DNA of 40,987 bases from Chloroflexota bacterium (lineage in GTDB: Bacteria; Chloroflexota; Limnocylindria; Limnocylindrales; CSP1-4). A program made the position numbers and the translations under genes. The notes below the pieces were generated by a model. The model was not told where the DNA came from and searched no databases. It was given only the letters and a program-made list of their open reading frames with translations. Shown here one piece after another: positions 8,392 through 17,504 of this stretch (position 1 is its first letter; the number at the start of each line of letters is the position of its first letter). The stretch covers positions 1 through 40,987 of the forward strand of contig JAJYNJ010000036.1 in NCBI GenBank assembly GCA_021786385.1. Reading direction: 5' to 3'.

Positions 8392-9930
8392 ATGCGATCA
8401 CTCCTGAGCCTGCTGGCAGCCACGGGGCTGCTGGCGGGACTGGTCACACCGGCGGCGCCGGCCACCCTCGCGGCTGCTGGGCCTTCCCTGGTGCCGCTCG
8501 CGATCGAGGCGCCCGGCGCGCAGGCAGGACTGGCCGGTGGCACCGCCCCGGCCTGTACGACACCCGGGCCGGTGGTCGTCCACTATACCTGGTACCACTG
8601 CTACAGGCCGTCCGACATCGTGGCGGCCTACGACCTCGCCGACGTCCAAACCGCTAGTGACTACGGCGCAGGCCAGACCATCGTCCTCGTGGACGCCTAC
8701 GGTAGCCCGACGGCCGCCGCGGACCTGCAGCAGTTCCATGACATGTTCTACCCGACCCTAGCGAACCCGAGCTTCGAGCAGGTGTTCCCGCAGGGCAACC
8801 CGCAGTACCAGAACACCGCGCACGGCGTCGGGTTGTCGGGACCGAGCGCCGCGGCCGGCTGGGCCGGCGAGGCGACGCTCGACATCGAGTGGGCCTACGC
8901 CATCGCACCCCTGGCCCACATCGTGCTCCTGGCGGTGCCGCCCGCCGAGACCGAGGGCGTGCAGGGCTTCCCCAACCTCTTCGACGCCATCTCGTGGGCG
9001 ATCGACCACTACCCGGCCGGGACGATCTTCTCGCAGAGTTTCGGGGTCACCGAGCAAACCTTCGAGGGCGCCGCAGCTGTGCAGACAGCCCGGTTCGACG
9101 CGGTCTACCGGGCCGGCAACGCCAAGGGCGACACGTTCCTCGCCTCGTCCGGGGATGACGGCACCACCGGCGTGGCGAAGCAGCAGATGGAGAGCCGCAC
9201 CTACCCGCATCCGACCGTTGGCTGGCCCGCCTCGAGCCCGGACGTAACCGCCGTCGGCGGCACGCAGCTGCAGTACGGCTGGACCTGGGCTCCGACGAGC
9301 GACACGCCGTTCCTGTCGAGCGGACCGAACCCGGCCTACTTCGCGTACACGACCAGCGGCACCAGCGAGGTCGTGTGGAACGAGAGCTGGCTGCCCGCGG
9401 CGAGCGGCGGTGGCCCCAGCGCCATCTACCCGCGGCCCGCCTGGCAGTCGAGCGTGGCGCCGGTGATCGGCGCCAACGCCCGCGGCGTCCCCGACCTCGC
9501 CTGGAACGCCGCGGTCAACGGCGGCGTCCTTGTCTACACCTCGTTCTACCCGAACGTGAACCGGGTGGGCTGGCACATCTACGGCGGGACCAGCGCCGCC
9601 TCGCCGCAGGTGGCGGGGCTCATCGCCCTGGCGAACGCGCAGCAGGCCACGGCGCACGAGCCGCCTATCGGCGACGTGGCGCCGCTCCTGTACTCGGCTA
9701 CCTGGACGGGGGCCTTCACCGACATCGTCCCGGTCACCGAGGGGACGGCGGCCTCCGGCAACCTCGCCGACAACACCCTCTGGCAGTACAACGCCGACGG
9801 CTCGGTCTCGGCAGGTCCGGTGCCCGGGCATGCGGTCCTGGCGGGCTGGGACATGGGGACCGGCTTCGGCTCGCCGATCGGCGGCCCGTTCGTCGCGGAC
9901 CTGAGGGCTGCCCGGAACGCGCTGCCCTGA
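8392..9930 (+). CDS. Secreted S53 family (sedolisin) serine-carboxyl peptidase
   Basis: An exported acid endopeptidase, 512 residues. A signal peptide is visible at residues 1 to about 25 (MRSLLSLLAATGLLAG then an alanine-rich region). The catalytic residues of the family are all present: E160 and D164 in GEATLDIEW, oxyanion D255 in SSGDDG, and nucleophile S401 in GGTSAASP. The C-terminal FTDIVPVTEG...AGWDMGTGFGSP resembles the calcium-binding loop. Only about 45 residues separate the signal peptide from the catalytic domain, so the roughly 180-residue prodomain usual in kumamolisins is absent or nearly so. The frame is open further upstream, but the ATG at 8392 has a strong GGAGGAGG site with a 5-base spacer and opens the signal peptide. 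It is a single-gene unit closed by a strong hairpin. Confidence 0.94.
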   Translation: MRSLLSLLAATGLLAGLVTPAAPATLAAAGPSLVPLAIEAPGAQAGLAGGTAPACTTPGPVVVHYTWYHCYRPSDIVAAYDLADVQTASDYGAGQTIVLVDAYGSPTAAADLQQFHDMFYPTLANPSFEQVFPQGNPQYQNTAHGVGLSGPSAAAGWAGEATLDIEWAYAIAPLAHIVLLAVPPAETEGVQGFPNLFDAISWAIDHYPAGTIFSQSFGVTEQTFEGAAAVQTARFDAVYRAGNAKGDTFLASSGDDGTTGVAKQQMESRTYPHPTVGWPASSPDVTAVGGTQLQYGWTWAPTSDTPFLSSGPNPAYFAYTTSGTSEVVWNESWLPAASGGGPSAIYPRPAWQSSVAPVIGANARGVPDLAWNAAVNGGVLVYTSFYPNVNRVGWHIYGGTSAASPQVAGLIALANAQQATAHEPPIGDVAPLLYSATWTGAFTDIVPVTEGTAASGNLADNTLWQYNADGSVSAGPVPGHAVLAGWDMGTGFGSPIGGPFVADLRAARNALP

Positions 9931-10266
9931 CGGCCCAGCGACTCCGGTGAGTCGCCGCCGTCCGCGCGATCCCGCAGGCCCGTCCATCACGGACGGGCCT
10001 GCGCTCAAACGCTCGAGGCGTATGCCGCCGCGCGCGGCAACCGCCGCCGTCTTCGTCCTCGTCCGCGTGTGAGAGGAAGGCGGGCGCGGGGACTGCCACG
10101 CTCGCCGAGTATCGCCGCACGCCCACCCGGACGATGGTCGGGTCGCCGCACCGGGCGCGCCGCGAGCGCTCCAATCTCGCGCACGTCGCTTCCGCCCGCG
10201 CGCTCCAGCCGTTCCACGGCGAGGAGCTTCCGGACCGTGCGGGACGGGTCGTCGTTCCTGCCACGA
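9931..10266. other. Convergent intergenic region
   Basis: The 336 bases between the convergent S53 peptidase gene and the EAL gene hold the hairpin at 9973-10003 and otherwise nothing recognisable. A minus-strand frame ending inside the peptidase gene starts just before the EAL stop codon, but its product has no recognisable features and it would be read through the hairpin. Confidence 0.6.
9973..10003. terminator. Strong hairpin terminator between convergent genes
   Basis: CGCAGGCCCGTCC (9973-9985) pairs perfectly with GGACGGGCCTGCG (9991-10003) around a 5-base loop. The 13-pair stem begins 43 bases after the S53 stop codon. No T-run follows on either strand, which is common in GC-rich genomes. 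It could serve both converging transcripts. Confidence 0.7.
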
Positions 10267-12510
10267 TCAGCCCTCCGTGCCGTCCGCCCCCTGCCCGAGG
10301 GGTGCGGGCCGACCGAGCAAGTACCCCTGTCCGAACTGGACCCCCAGGGCTCGTAACGCGGCCAGCTCCGCGTCGGTCTCGATCCCCTCGGCCACGAGGG
10401 TGCAGCTGACGGCGTCGGCGAAGTGGCGTAAGCCCGCCAGGAGCGCCTGGCGGATCGGGTCGCTATCGATCGCCGCCACGAGCGTCCGGTCCACCTTGAC
10501 CAGCGCGGGGCGCAGCTCCGAGATGTGGCGCAGGCTGGCGAACCCAGCCCCCGCGTCGTCCACCGCGAGCCGCAGATCGGGTCCGAGAGCTGCCATCGCG
10601 GCACGGACGGCCGGGTAGTCGGCGATGGCTTCCTCCTCGGTCACTTCGAGCACGAGCGGGCGCGGTGCCTCGCGCAGGATCGTGCGCAACGGCTCGCCGG
10701 CCAGTACGAATGCCGCTGAGACGTTGACGGAGAGCCAGGCTGCGTCCGGCAGGCCATGGGCCGCCTCGAGCGCCACACGGAGTGTGGCGGCCTCGAGATC
10801 TGGGCGCAGGCCGGCGGCCGCCGCGGCCCGGAACTGCTGGTCCGGCGGGGTCCCGTCGGTGAAGCGGGTGAGTGCCTCGTACCCGATGGCGACGCCGCGC
10901 TCGAGGTCCACGATGGGCTGGAAGACGGGTCGGAACGCCCGACGCGCGAGGAGGTCGCTGATCCGCGCGCGAGCCTCTGTCGACTCCGCCCGCGCGAGGA
11001 GCGACGGACCGAGGACGGCGGCGGCGATGCCGGCAAACTGCACGAGCGCCGGGAGGCGCTCCGTCAGTTGTTCCGTGGCGTCGGGGTCCGCCGAAGCCGC
11101 CACCAGGAGCCCGCGGACGGCGCCTTCGACGATCAACGGCGCGTGGGCCAGCGCGCGGATCCCGAGCTCGCGAAACGACTCTCCAAACGGGGAGCCGAGA
11201 GGGTTCGTCCAAGCTTCGATCCAGGGTCCGTCGAGGGCACGGGTCCGTAGGTATCGGCTCCGTGCCGCCCCCGGTCGCCGTCTGGGCAGGCGTATCCCTG
11301 CGGCCGTCACTGCGCCGAGGATCGTGCCGCGACCGTCGGGGTCGAAGCTCGAGAGGACCGCCGCTGCGGTGCCCGGGAGGCGCGCGATCTGGATGCAGAG
11401 TGCGTGCGCGGTCTCTTCGGGGGCGGCGCCCGGGCGGATCCCGGCGAGCGCGGCGGCCACGAGCGTCCGTTCGCGTGCCTCGGCGGCGGCGCGCGCCTCC
11501 GCAGCACGCTGGGCAGTCACGTCGCGCAGCACGGCAACGTATCCGGTGTGGCTCCCCACTGGGTCGCGGATCGGGGAGATGGTTTCGGCAACCGTGACGA
11601 GGGTGCCGTCCTTGCGCCGGTTGACGATGTCGGCGCGGAAGGTCCGCCCGGCGCTCAGCGCCTCCCACATGGCCGCGTAGAAGGAAGCGTCGTGGACGCC
11701 GCCCCTCAGGATGGAGGGGCTCTGGCCGATCACGTCGGCAGGCGCATAGCCGGTGATCCGCTCGAACGCCGGGTTGACGTACTCGATCGTGGGCGATACA
11801 TCGGTGATCATGATCGCGTCGTCCGACTGCTCGACGGCGGTGGCCAATCGACGACGCTCGGTCTCGGTCCGTGCCGCCACGGCGCGCGCTCGGAGGGTCG
11901 TGATCCCGTAGGCGAGATCGGCCGCCAGCTCTTCGAGGAGCGCGAGCTCTTGCGGTCCGAACGCATCCGCCTCCGCGGCGTACAGGCTGAGCGCGCCGAT
12001 GACGGCGTCGCCGCTTCGGAGCGGCACGGCCGCCGACGATGCGTACCCGAGGGCGCCCGCGCGGGCGCGCCATGGAGCCATCGCAGGGTCGGTCGCGACG
12101 TTGCGGCTCACGACCGTCCGGTGTTCGCGCACCGCCGTACCGGTCGGTCCCCGCCCCTGCGGCTCGTCGCGCGAGGTCAGCGACAGCGTCTCGAGATAGT
12201 CCTCCAGGGGACCGGCCCAGGCGAGTGGGCGGATGGAGCCACGCGGGTCGTCCTCGGCGTACCCCACCCAGGCGCCGAGAAACGCGCCTTCACGGACGAT
12301 CGCATCACAGAACGATTGCAGCAGCGCTTGCTCGTCGGGGGCGCGCACCAGGGCCTGGTTGGCCAGACTGAGCGTGCGCAGCACCCGGTTGAGGCGGGCC
12401 AACCGCTGCTGGGCCGCCTGCATCCGATCGCGGAAGGCGATCCAGGCCCCCGCGACCAGGACGTAGGCGAGGACGATGCCACGAGAGGAGATGCGGGGGC
12501 GCCGGTTCAT
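10267..12510 (-). CDS. Membrane-anchored GAF-PAS-GAF-EAL c-di-GMP phosphodiesterase
   Basis: A 747-residue signalling protein predicted to hydrolyse cyclic di-GMP. In order: one membrane helix at about 11-26, a GAF domain at about 50-205, a PAS domain at about 220-340 (ITGYAPADVIGQSP, VNRRKDGT), a second GAF-like domain at about 345-505, and an EAL domain from about 520. The EAL active-site residues look complete: E545-A-L, N596, E622, D651/D652 in DDAGAG, K672, E708 and Q728. There is no GGDEF domain, so it should only degrade the messenger. The short helix faces no extracellular domain, so the sensors are cytoplasmic. The ATG at 12510 has no clear ribosome binding site, but it is kept because it is needed for the membrane helix. 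What it senses cannot be told. Confidence 0.92.
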   Translation of the reverse strand: MNRRPRISSRGIVLAYVLVAGAWIAFRDRMQAAQQRLARLNRVLRTLSLANQALVRAPDEQALLQSFCDAIVREGAFLGAWVGYAEDDPRGSIRPLAWAGPLEDYLETLSLTSRDEPQGRGPTGTAVREHRTVVSRNVATDPAMAPWRARAGALGYASSAAVPLRSGDAVIGALSLYAAEADAFGPQELALLEELAADLAYGITTLRARAVAARTETERRRLATAVEQSDDAIMITDVSPTIEYVNPAFERITGYAPADVIGQSPSILRGGVHDASFYAAMWEALSAGRTFRADIVNRRKDGTLVTVAETISPIRDPVGSHTGYVAVLRDVTAQRAAEARAAAEARERTLVAAALAGIRPGAAPEETAHALCIQIARLPGTAAAVLSSFDPDGRGTILGAVTAAGIRLPRRRPGAARSRYLRTRALDGPWIEAWTNPLGSPFGESFRELGIRALAHAPLIVEGAVRGLLVAASADPDATEQLTERLPALVQFAGIAAAVLGPSLLARAESTEARARISDLLARRAFRPVFQPIVDLERGVAIGYEALTRFTDGTPPDQQFRAAAAAGLRPDLEAATLRVALEAAHGLPDAAWLSVNVSAAFVLAGEPLRTILREAPRPLVLEVTEEEAIADYPAVRAAMAALGPDLRLAVDDAGAGFASLRHISELRPALVKVDRTLVAAIDSDPIRQALLAGLRHFADAVSCTLVAEGIETDAELAALRALGVQFGQGYLLGRPAPLGQGADGTEG

Positions 12511-12631
12511 GCGGGGGACGCCGCGGCGAGAGCCTGCACCGGCCGCTTACGTCGCATTGGCTCGTTCACAGTTACTGATAGCGTCCGACGAGGGGGGTGG
12601 ACGGGGACTGCGGCGGCCCCAACGCGCATCC

Positions 12632-12644
12632 GACATACGATGTC
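12632..12644. promoter_or_regulatory. Small dyad GACAT-ACG-ATGTC upstream of the EAL gene
   Basis: A 5-base inverted repeat with a 3-base centre in the 217-base gap between the MutS-like pair and the EAL gene, 122 bases before the EAL start. An operator role is a guess from symmetry and place alone. Confidence 0.2.
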
Positions 12645-12727
12645 CCGGCATCGTGCGCGTCGACGCGACGACTCGCTATCCCCTGAACGTACCTGATCGG
12701 CGGCATGACGCCCGCGCCGGTCGAAGA

Positions 12728-14263
12728 TCACCCCGCGGGCAGTTGCCGCGCGCCGGCCGCGAGCACCCCATCCGGCGCCACGCCGAAGACGCGCCGATAG
12801 ATGTCGGCACCGTGGCTCGTGGGGAGCGGTTCACCCTCGACGAGCCGGAACGTTCGCCGCCCGTCGGGCAGCCGCTCGGCCCGCAGGAACAAGGCGTCGG
12901 CCGAACGCTCGCGCAGGAGGCTCGCTGCGAGGTCGAACATGTGCGTCACGTAGCCGACCTTGATGCCCGCCTCCAAGAGGGCCCGCAGGATCTGCCGCGC
13001 GATTTCCGAGCCCTCTCGCTCGTTCGTGGAGGCGAATGATTCGTTGAAGAGGACGAGACTTCGCGGCGTGACGTGGTCGACGATCCAGCTCATGCGTCGC
13101 AACTCTTCGTCGAGCTTGCCACTCTGGAGCTCGGAATCTTCCTCGCGCTTGAAGTGCGTGAAGATCCCATCCCGCACGTCGGCTCGGAAGGCTTCCGCCG
13201 CCACGAAGAGGCCAGACTGCATCATCAGGTGGGCAAGGCCGACGCTGCGCAAGAACGTCGATTTTCCCCCGCGATTGGCGCCCGTGATCACGATCAGCCG
13301 CTTGCTGTCGGCCGTCACGTGGTTGCCGGTCACGCGCTCCGGCGTGCTCAGGCTGAGCGAGGGGTCGTACAGGGACCGAGCCGACAGCATCGGCGTTGCG
13401 CCCGACACGGGTTCCGGCAGACAGGTCGGCTCGCCCTTGCGGATCAGTTGCTCGTGCAGGTTGAGGCAGCCGACGTAAAAACCGAGCTCGACCCGGAGCT
13501 GGCCGAAGAAGCTCAGGATGTGGTCGGCTGATTGGGCCAGCGCGTTGGCCGCGAGCGCGATGCCACGACCCCGCAGCTCCCCCAGTGCCCGCGCGCCCGC
13601 CTCGTCGCGATCTGCGATCTGATACGTATAGCTGCCCGGGTCGGCAAGGCCGATTCGCTCCCGCCAGCTCGGCCTGCGGACGCGCCGCCGCAACACGTAG
13701 TTCGTCCCTCGATTGGCGGCGCCGAGCTCCGCGCTCAGGAGGACGCCATCGCGGAACTGCAGGCGCCGGAGGTGCTCCTCGACCGTCTGCAGGTAGCCAT
13801 CCTCCAGCTCGCGGAGCATTTCGGCGAAGAGTCGCGCGAATCCTGCGGATCGGAAGGCTGCCGCGTGGCGTTCGGCGACGGCGCGCACCCGCTTGAGCAT
13901 CTCGACGAAGAGATGCATGACGTCGACAGACCGGTGGAGCAGCGAGCTGGGGTCCGATTGACCGAAGATCCAGTAGCGCCGCTCGCGTTCGATCGCTTCC
14001 ACGGCGAGCGCGTAGAGCTCGCGCACGACCGCGGGCTGTGCCAGGCAGTCGATGAGGACGGCCTGTCGGTAGCGGATGGCGTCCGGGTCGGTCAGGCTCG
14101 TCAGCACGGCCCTTCTCGCCACATCGAGCAAGAATCGATCACCCGCCGCCATCGCGCCAACGAGCACGTCCAAGCCGAGATCCTGGCTGAGCGCGTCGGC
14201 GTTCGGCGGCAGGTCGGCGGCCGGATCGAAATCGCGGTCTTGGTACATCAAGCAGACGTGCAT
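12728..14263 (-). CDS. MutS-related ATPase, second gene of a pair
   Basis: A 511-residue protein with the helical lever/clamp-like region and C-terminal ABC-type ATPase of MutS, but no N-terminal mismatch-recognition domain. Walker A is GANRGGKST (328-336). The Walker B region reads LVLFNES (403-409), with Asn where mismatch-repair MutS has Asp before the catalytic Glu. A motif FTHFKREE followed by GKLDEELRRM (about 368-391) is shared with the neighbouring gene. Family members are annotated as MutS-like proteins of unknown role; canonical mismatch repair is not implied. It overlaps the upstream paralogue by 16 bases, so the two are very probably translated together and may form a heterodimer. 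Exact function unknown. Confidence 0.88.
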   Translation of the reverse strand: MHVCLMYQDRDFDPAADLPPNADALSQDLGLDVLVGAMAAGDRFLLDVARRAVLTSLTDPDAIRYRQAVLIDCLAQPAVVRELYALAVEAIERERRYWIFGQSDPSSLLHRSVDVMHLFVEMLKRVRAVAERHAAAFRSAGFARLFAEMLRELEDGYLQTVEEHLRRLQFRDGVLLSAELGAANRGTNYVLRRRVRRPSWRERIGLADPGSYTYQIADRDEAGARALGELRGRGIALAANALAQSADHILSFFGQLRVELGFYVGCLNLHEQLIRKGEPTCLPEPVSGATPMLSARSLYDPSLSLSTPERVTGNHVTADSKRLIVITGANRGGKSTFLRSVGLAHLMMQSGLFVAAEAFRADVRDGIFTHFKREEDSELQSGKLDEELRRMSWIVDHVTPRSLVLFNESFASTNEREGSEIARQILRALLEAGIKVGYVTHMFDLAASLLRERSADALFLRAERLPDGRRTFRLVEGEPLPTSHGADIYRRVFGVAPDGVLAAGARQLPAG

Positions 14264-15837
14264 GGCCCAATGCGCGCTCTCACGCCTTCGTAGGTCAACC
14301 GGTGCTTCTCTGCGAGCGCCGCGGCGTACGCCAGCCCGTCTGCGGGCCGGCGGACGATCTTGAAGGTCCGGCGTGCCGGTTCCTCGGGATCGACGGTGCT
14401 GACCATGCTCACGGTGGATGGGTGGAGCGACGCCAGCTCGTCGAGGAATGTGACGACGACGCCGAGCATCCCGCGCGCGATGGCCGCCTGCAGCACCTCC
14501 TGGCTGATGATGAGTTGGTCGGTCACGGTCGTCGAGCTGAAACTCTCGTTCATCAGCAAGAGGCTGTCAGACGTGGCCTGCTCCAAGATCTGTCGCATCC
14601 GATGGAGATCGTGTTCCAATTTCCCGGTCAGATCCTCGACGACCTCTTCTCGTTCGAAATGGGTGAAGATCTGGTCGACGAGGTAGAGGCGCGCCTCGAC
14701 GCCGGGCACGGGAACGCCGATCCTCGCGAGGTGATGGAGCTGTCCGATCGTGCGGGCGAACGTCGTCTTCCCCCCTTGATTCGGCCCGGAAACGACGAGG
14801 ATCCGTTCGGCCCCTTCAAGGTAGAAGTCGTTGGTGACGACGGTCGCGTGCGCGTCGACGAGCCGTTTGGCGAGAGCCAGATCGAACATGCCTCGGCCGT
14901 AGATCGCCTTGGAGTGGTCGCTGACCTCGGGATAACAGAACGGCAACCCGGCTTGCCTGAGCCGGTCGACGTGCTCGAGGTACGCGATGTAGAACTGGAC
15001 CTCGCGATCGAAACGGCGGATCTTCGGGTCCGGGAACTCACGATGGCGCGCGCAGTACGCGTCGAGCGATCGGAAGAGATCGGGAAACAGCCGCGCGACC
15101 CGCTCGACGATCGCCGCTTCGACGTGGTTCATCTCCGACCCTGCGGAGAACTGGAAGCGGTACTCCTTGCCGGCACCCCGCTTGAATTTCGCGAACGACT
15201 GCAGCACTTCTGCGCCGTAGTCGGGCTCCCCGTCGTAGCGGCTGACGGTGACTCGGGTCCCGTCGATGCGGAGCTGGTACCGGACGGCGGCGAGGTCGGC
15301 GTTGAGCTGCCGGGTGTCGTCCCGCAACGCTGTGAACTCTGGCGACCCGGTGTACCGCTCCAGGTAGTCACGCAACGCGAGCAGGCCGCGCGAGTGGATC
15401 TCGGCGCCTGCCAGCTCGCGGGTCAGCACAGCGACCGCGTCGCAATAGATGGCCGCAGCGTCGACGACCCAGCGCTCCTGCTCGTAGCGGTAGTGCGCCT
15501 TGTTGGCCCGGGCGAGGTGTGCGCGCATCGCCTGCATGCTGCGGGCGAACGATTCGACGATGCTGCGCGCTGCCGTGCCCTCGAGGTCGCGAAAGACGTC
15601 GTGACGGTAGCGGATCGTGCCGACGTCGCGTAGCGGCGCGTAGAAGATGGGAGCCAGGTTGTACGCCTCGCGCCCGGACGTGATCGACGCGACGGTCTCG
15701 TGGAGGTGCAGGTCGCCGAAGTACTCGGGCGGTGGGAGCGTCTCGGCCGCTGCCTCTGGGTCAGGCCGGTCGAAGAGGATGCTCTCGAACGACGGATCAG
15801 GCGGTCGCTCGACCTCGCCCGTGGGTCCCTGGTCCAT
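14248..15837 (-). CDS. MutS-related ATPase, first gene of a pair
   Basis: A 529-residue paralogue of the following gene. It has a mostly helical N-terminal region, Walker A GPNQGGKTT (351-359), and Walker B region LLLMNES (426-432), again with Asn-Glu. The motif FTHFEREE followed by GKLEHDLHRM (about 391-414) is shared with its partner and corresponds in place to the MutS segment between Walker A and Walker B. No mismatch-recognition domain, no endonuclease Smr domain. The frame is open to 16005; the ATG at 15837 is chosen because conserved-looking sequence begins there, but its ribosome binding site is weak (AAGAGA), so the start is uncertain. It overlaps the downstream gene by 16 bases. Confidence 0.87.
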   Translation of the reverse strand: MDQGPTGEVERPPDPSFESILFDRPDPEAAAETLPPPEYFGDLHLHETVASITSGREAYNLAPIFYAPLRDVGTIRYRHDVFRDLEGTAARSIVESFARSMQAMRAHLARANKAHYRYEQERWVVDAAAIYCDAVAVLTRELAGAEIHSRGLLALRDYLERYTGSPEFTALRDDTRQLNADLAAVRYQLRIDGTRVTVSRYDGEPDYGAEVLQSFAKFKRGAGKEYRFQFSAGSEMNHVEAAIVERVARLFPDLFRSLDAYCARHREFPDPKIRRFDREVQFYIAYLEHVDRLRQAGLPFCYPEVSDHSKAIYGRGMFDLALAKRLVDAHATVVTNDFYLEGAERILVVSGPNQGGKTTFARTIGQLHHLARIGVPVPGVEARLYLVDQIFTHFEREEVVEDLTGKLEHDLHRMRQILEQATSDSLLLMNESFSSTTVTDQLIISQEVLQAAIARGMLGVVVTFLDELASLHPSTVSMVSTVDPEEPARRTFKIVRRPADGLAYAAALAEKHRLTYEGVRARIGPCTSA

Positions 15838-16154
15838 GATGGACCGTCTCTTGCGGACGCCCTGGACGGACGCAGACGGCGTACGGAGCCGGGGGTCCGA
15901 GGCGACCCCGGTCGCGGTGGGGAGAGGTGCTGGGACCTCCATTCGACAACCGGCCTCCGCGTGCATCCACGTAGAGACCGTCAGCGGGCGTCTGCCGCAG
16001 ATCACCGGACCGCTGGGTCCGATCGGCGAGCCTCATCGCCGACTGCATTCTATCCAATGCGTGCGTGCGGGGGGATCGCGCGCACATCTCCCCGCGAGAG
16101 CCGAGCCTGACGCGTTACCGGTTCATGCGCAGACGCCCGTGCAGGGGGGTTGGA
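15838..16154. other. Intergenic region upstream of the MutS-like pair
   Basis: These 317 bases follow the lipoprotein stop codon and precede the MutS-like operon on the same strand. No gene is evident. A TAGAAT on the minus strand near 16053 could be a -10 element for the operon, but no -35 match sits at the right distance. A small GGCGA/TCGCC hairpin lies at about 16024-16040. Confidence 0.5.
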
Positions 16155-17045
16155 CTACGTGGGGGGTTGGACGACGTTGGACGGGTCGTTGATGTTCGTG
16201 ATGTCCATCGTCACCTGATAGCCGCCGGTGGACCCGCTCGCGCTCACCGTCGCGCCGTAGACCGCGCTCACGAGGTACCCACCGTCCTTGGCGACCCAGA
16301 GGTCCATCTTCCAGCTGGCCGCGTCGACACCGTAGAGCTTGGCAGCCGCCGCGCGGGCGGCATCGTCGCCTTGGTAGTGGATCGTTTCCACGCCGTTCTT
16401 CGACTCGATCCCCACCTGCTGCATGCCGCCGAGGTAGCCCACGTAGGTATCGCCGAAGAGCGTGGTGGGTGCGAACTCGTCGAAGGCCTTCTGCGCGTCG
16501 CCGGTCTGACTCTGCGGTAGGGCCATCGCGTGCCCGGCGACATCGAGCCAGACGTTGTTGCCGATGACGACGTAGCTCATCGTGTTGTCAGGCCCGCCCG
16601 CGGTACCGCCGCTTGCATGATCTGCGCCCGTGATGCTGAACTTGAGGGCCTTCGTGGGCTTGAAGACGACGGTCCCCTCCATGGTGGCGCCACCGCTCTG
16701 GGCTTGGCCTCCGCCGGTACCCGATCCTTCGACCTGGATACGGAACCGGTAGGAGGTGAGGCTGGCCAGCCTGGTGGCGGCGTCCGAGATGGCGGACCCG
16801 GTGCCCAGCGACGCCGCGGGTCCCGACGCGGACGCGGACGCCGTGGCGCCCAGCGCCGGCACCGCCGTCGACCCCGCCCCGCCTGCGGGGGCGCCAGTGG
16901 CGCCGGTGGGTGCGCCGGATCCGGCCGTCGCAGGGTGGGTGGCGGAGGTTCCGGATCCGCTACATGCGGCCAGGGAGGCGAGGATGAGGACGGGGACGAC
17001 CGAGCGCGCGAAGCGGGTCGACCGTCCAAAGAAGCGAGCTGACAT
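16155..17045 (-). CDS. Lipoprotein, LppX/LprAFG-like
   Basis: A 296-residue exported lipoprotein. The signal peptide has a basic start, a hydrophobic core and a lipobox LAAC with the lipidated cysteine at residue 28. A serine/glycine/alanine/proline-rich spacer of about 60 residues follows. The folded domain begins near SDAATRLASLTSYRFRIQVEG and contains MEGTVVFKPTKALKFSITG, NVWLDVAGH and YQVTMDITNIN, which resembles the antiparallel-sheet lipid-binding lipoproteins LppX/LprG. The ATG at 17045 has AAAGGGA upstream. An alternative ATG at 17081 overlaps the upstream stop codon as ATGA and would add 12 residues. It is the third gene of a trio with a small protein and a four-helix membrane protein; carrying a hydrophobic ligand at the cell surface is inferred only. 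Confidence 0.82.
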   Translation of the reverse strand: MSARFFGRSTRFARSVVPVLILASLAACSGSGTSATHPATAGSGAPTGATGAPAGGAGSTAVPALGATASASASGPAASLGTGSAISDAATRLASLTSYRFRIQVEGSGTGGGQAQSGGATMEGTVVFKPTKALKFSITGADHASGGTAGGPDNTMSYVVIGNNVWLDVAGHAMALPQSQTGDAQKAFDEFAPTTLFGDTYVGYLGGMQQVGIESKNGVETIHYQGDDAARAAAAKLYGVDAASWKMDLWVAKDGGYLVSAVYGATVSASGSTGGYQVTMDITNINDPSNVVQPPT

Positions 17046-17077
17046 GGGCGTCCCTTTCGTCGTATGGGTCGTGATCG

Positions 17078-17479
17078 TCATGCGGCGCGGGCGGCAGCCC
17101 AGCCGCGGTACGCGCCGGCCGCCATCGAGACGGCACCGGCGACGGAGAGGAGCGCCGGGAGCAGGTAGGCGCCGAAGTAGGCGATGAACGGAAGCCACCA
17201 GAGGAGCTCGAGGAGGGTGACGAGGGCGACGATGGCCGCGTCGACCAAGAGGATCACCTCGGGCTGCGCTGGCCAGGTCACGTGCGCGTTTGGCGCGTAG
17301 CGGGCCACGAGGACGCCCAGCGCAACCAGCGCTCCCAGCAAACCGATCGTGTCGGTCGCCCCTGCGGCTATTCCGCCGCCCAGGACGATCCCGATCACCC
17401 ACGCTGCGAGGATCAGCCCGGACCCAATCGCGATCAAGCGCTCGCCTGGCTGTAGACGGTTCCAGATCTGCGTCGCCAT
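17078..17479 (-). CDS. Small integral membrane protein, four predicted helices
   Basis: A 133-residue protein that I do not recognise. It opens MATQIWNRLQPGERLIAIGS, and then four hydrophobic stretches follow at about 13-33, 43-60, 72-96 and 98-124, separated by short loops, with a basic C-terminus. A GAAGGGGG stretch precedes the ATG at 17479. The stop codon overlaps a possible alternative start of the lipoprotein gene, and the 75-aa gene lies 25 bases upstream, so all three probably form one transcript. Confidence 0.75.
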   Translation of the reverse strand: MATQIWNRLQPGERLIAIGSGLILAAWVIGIVLGGGIAAGATDTIGLLGALVALGVLVARYAPNAHVTWPAQPEVILLVDAAIVALVTLLELLWWLPFIAYFGAYLLPALLSVAGAVSMAAGAYRGWAAARAA

Positions 17480-17504
17480 CGTTCCCCCTTCCTCCGTTGC
17501 ACTG

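Noticed and set aside
9734-10264. Possible minus-strand gene directly after the EAL gene
   Set aside because: It would cross the strong hairpin at 9973-10003 and run into the S53 peptidase gene; its product is Arg-rich with no domain.
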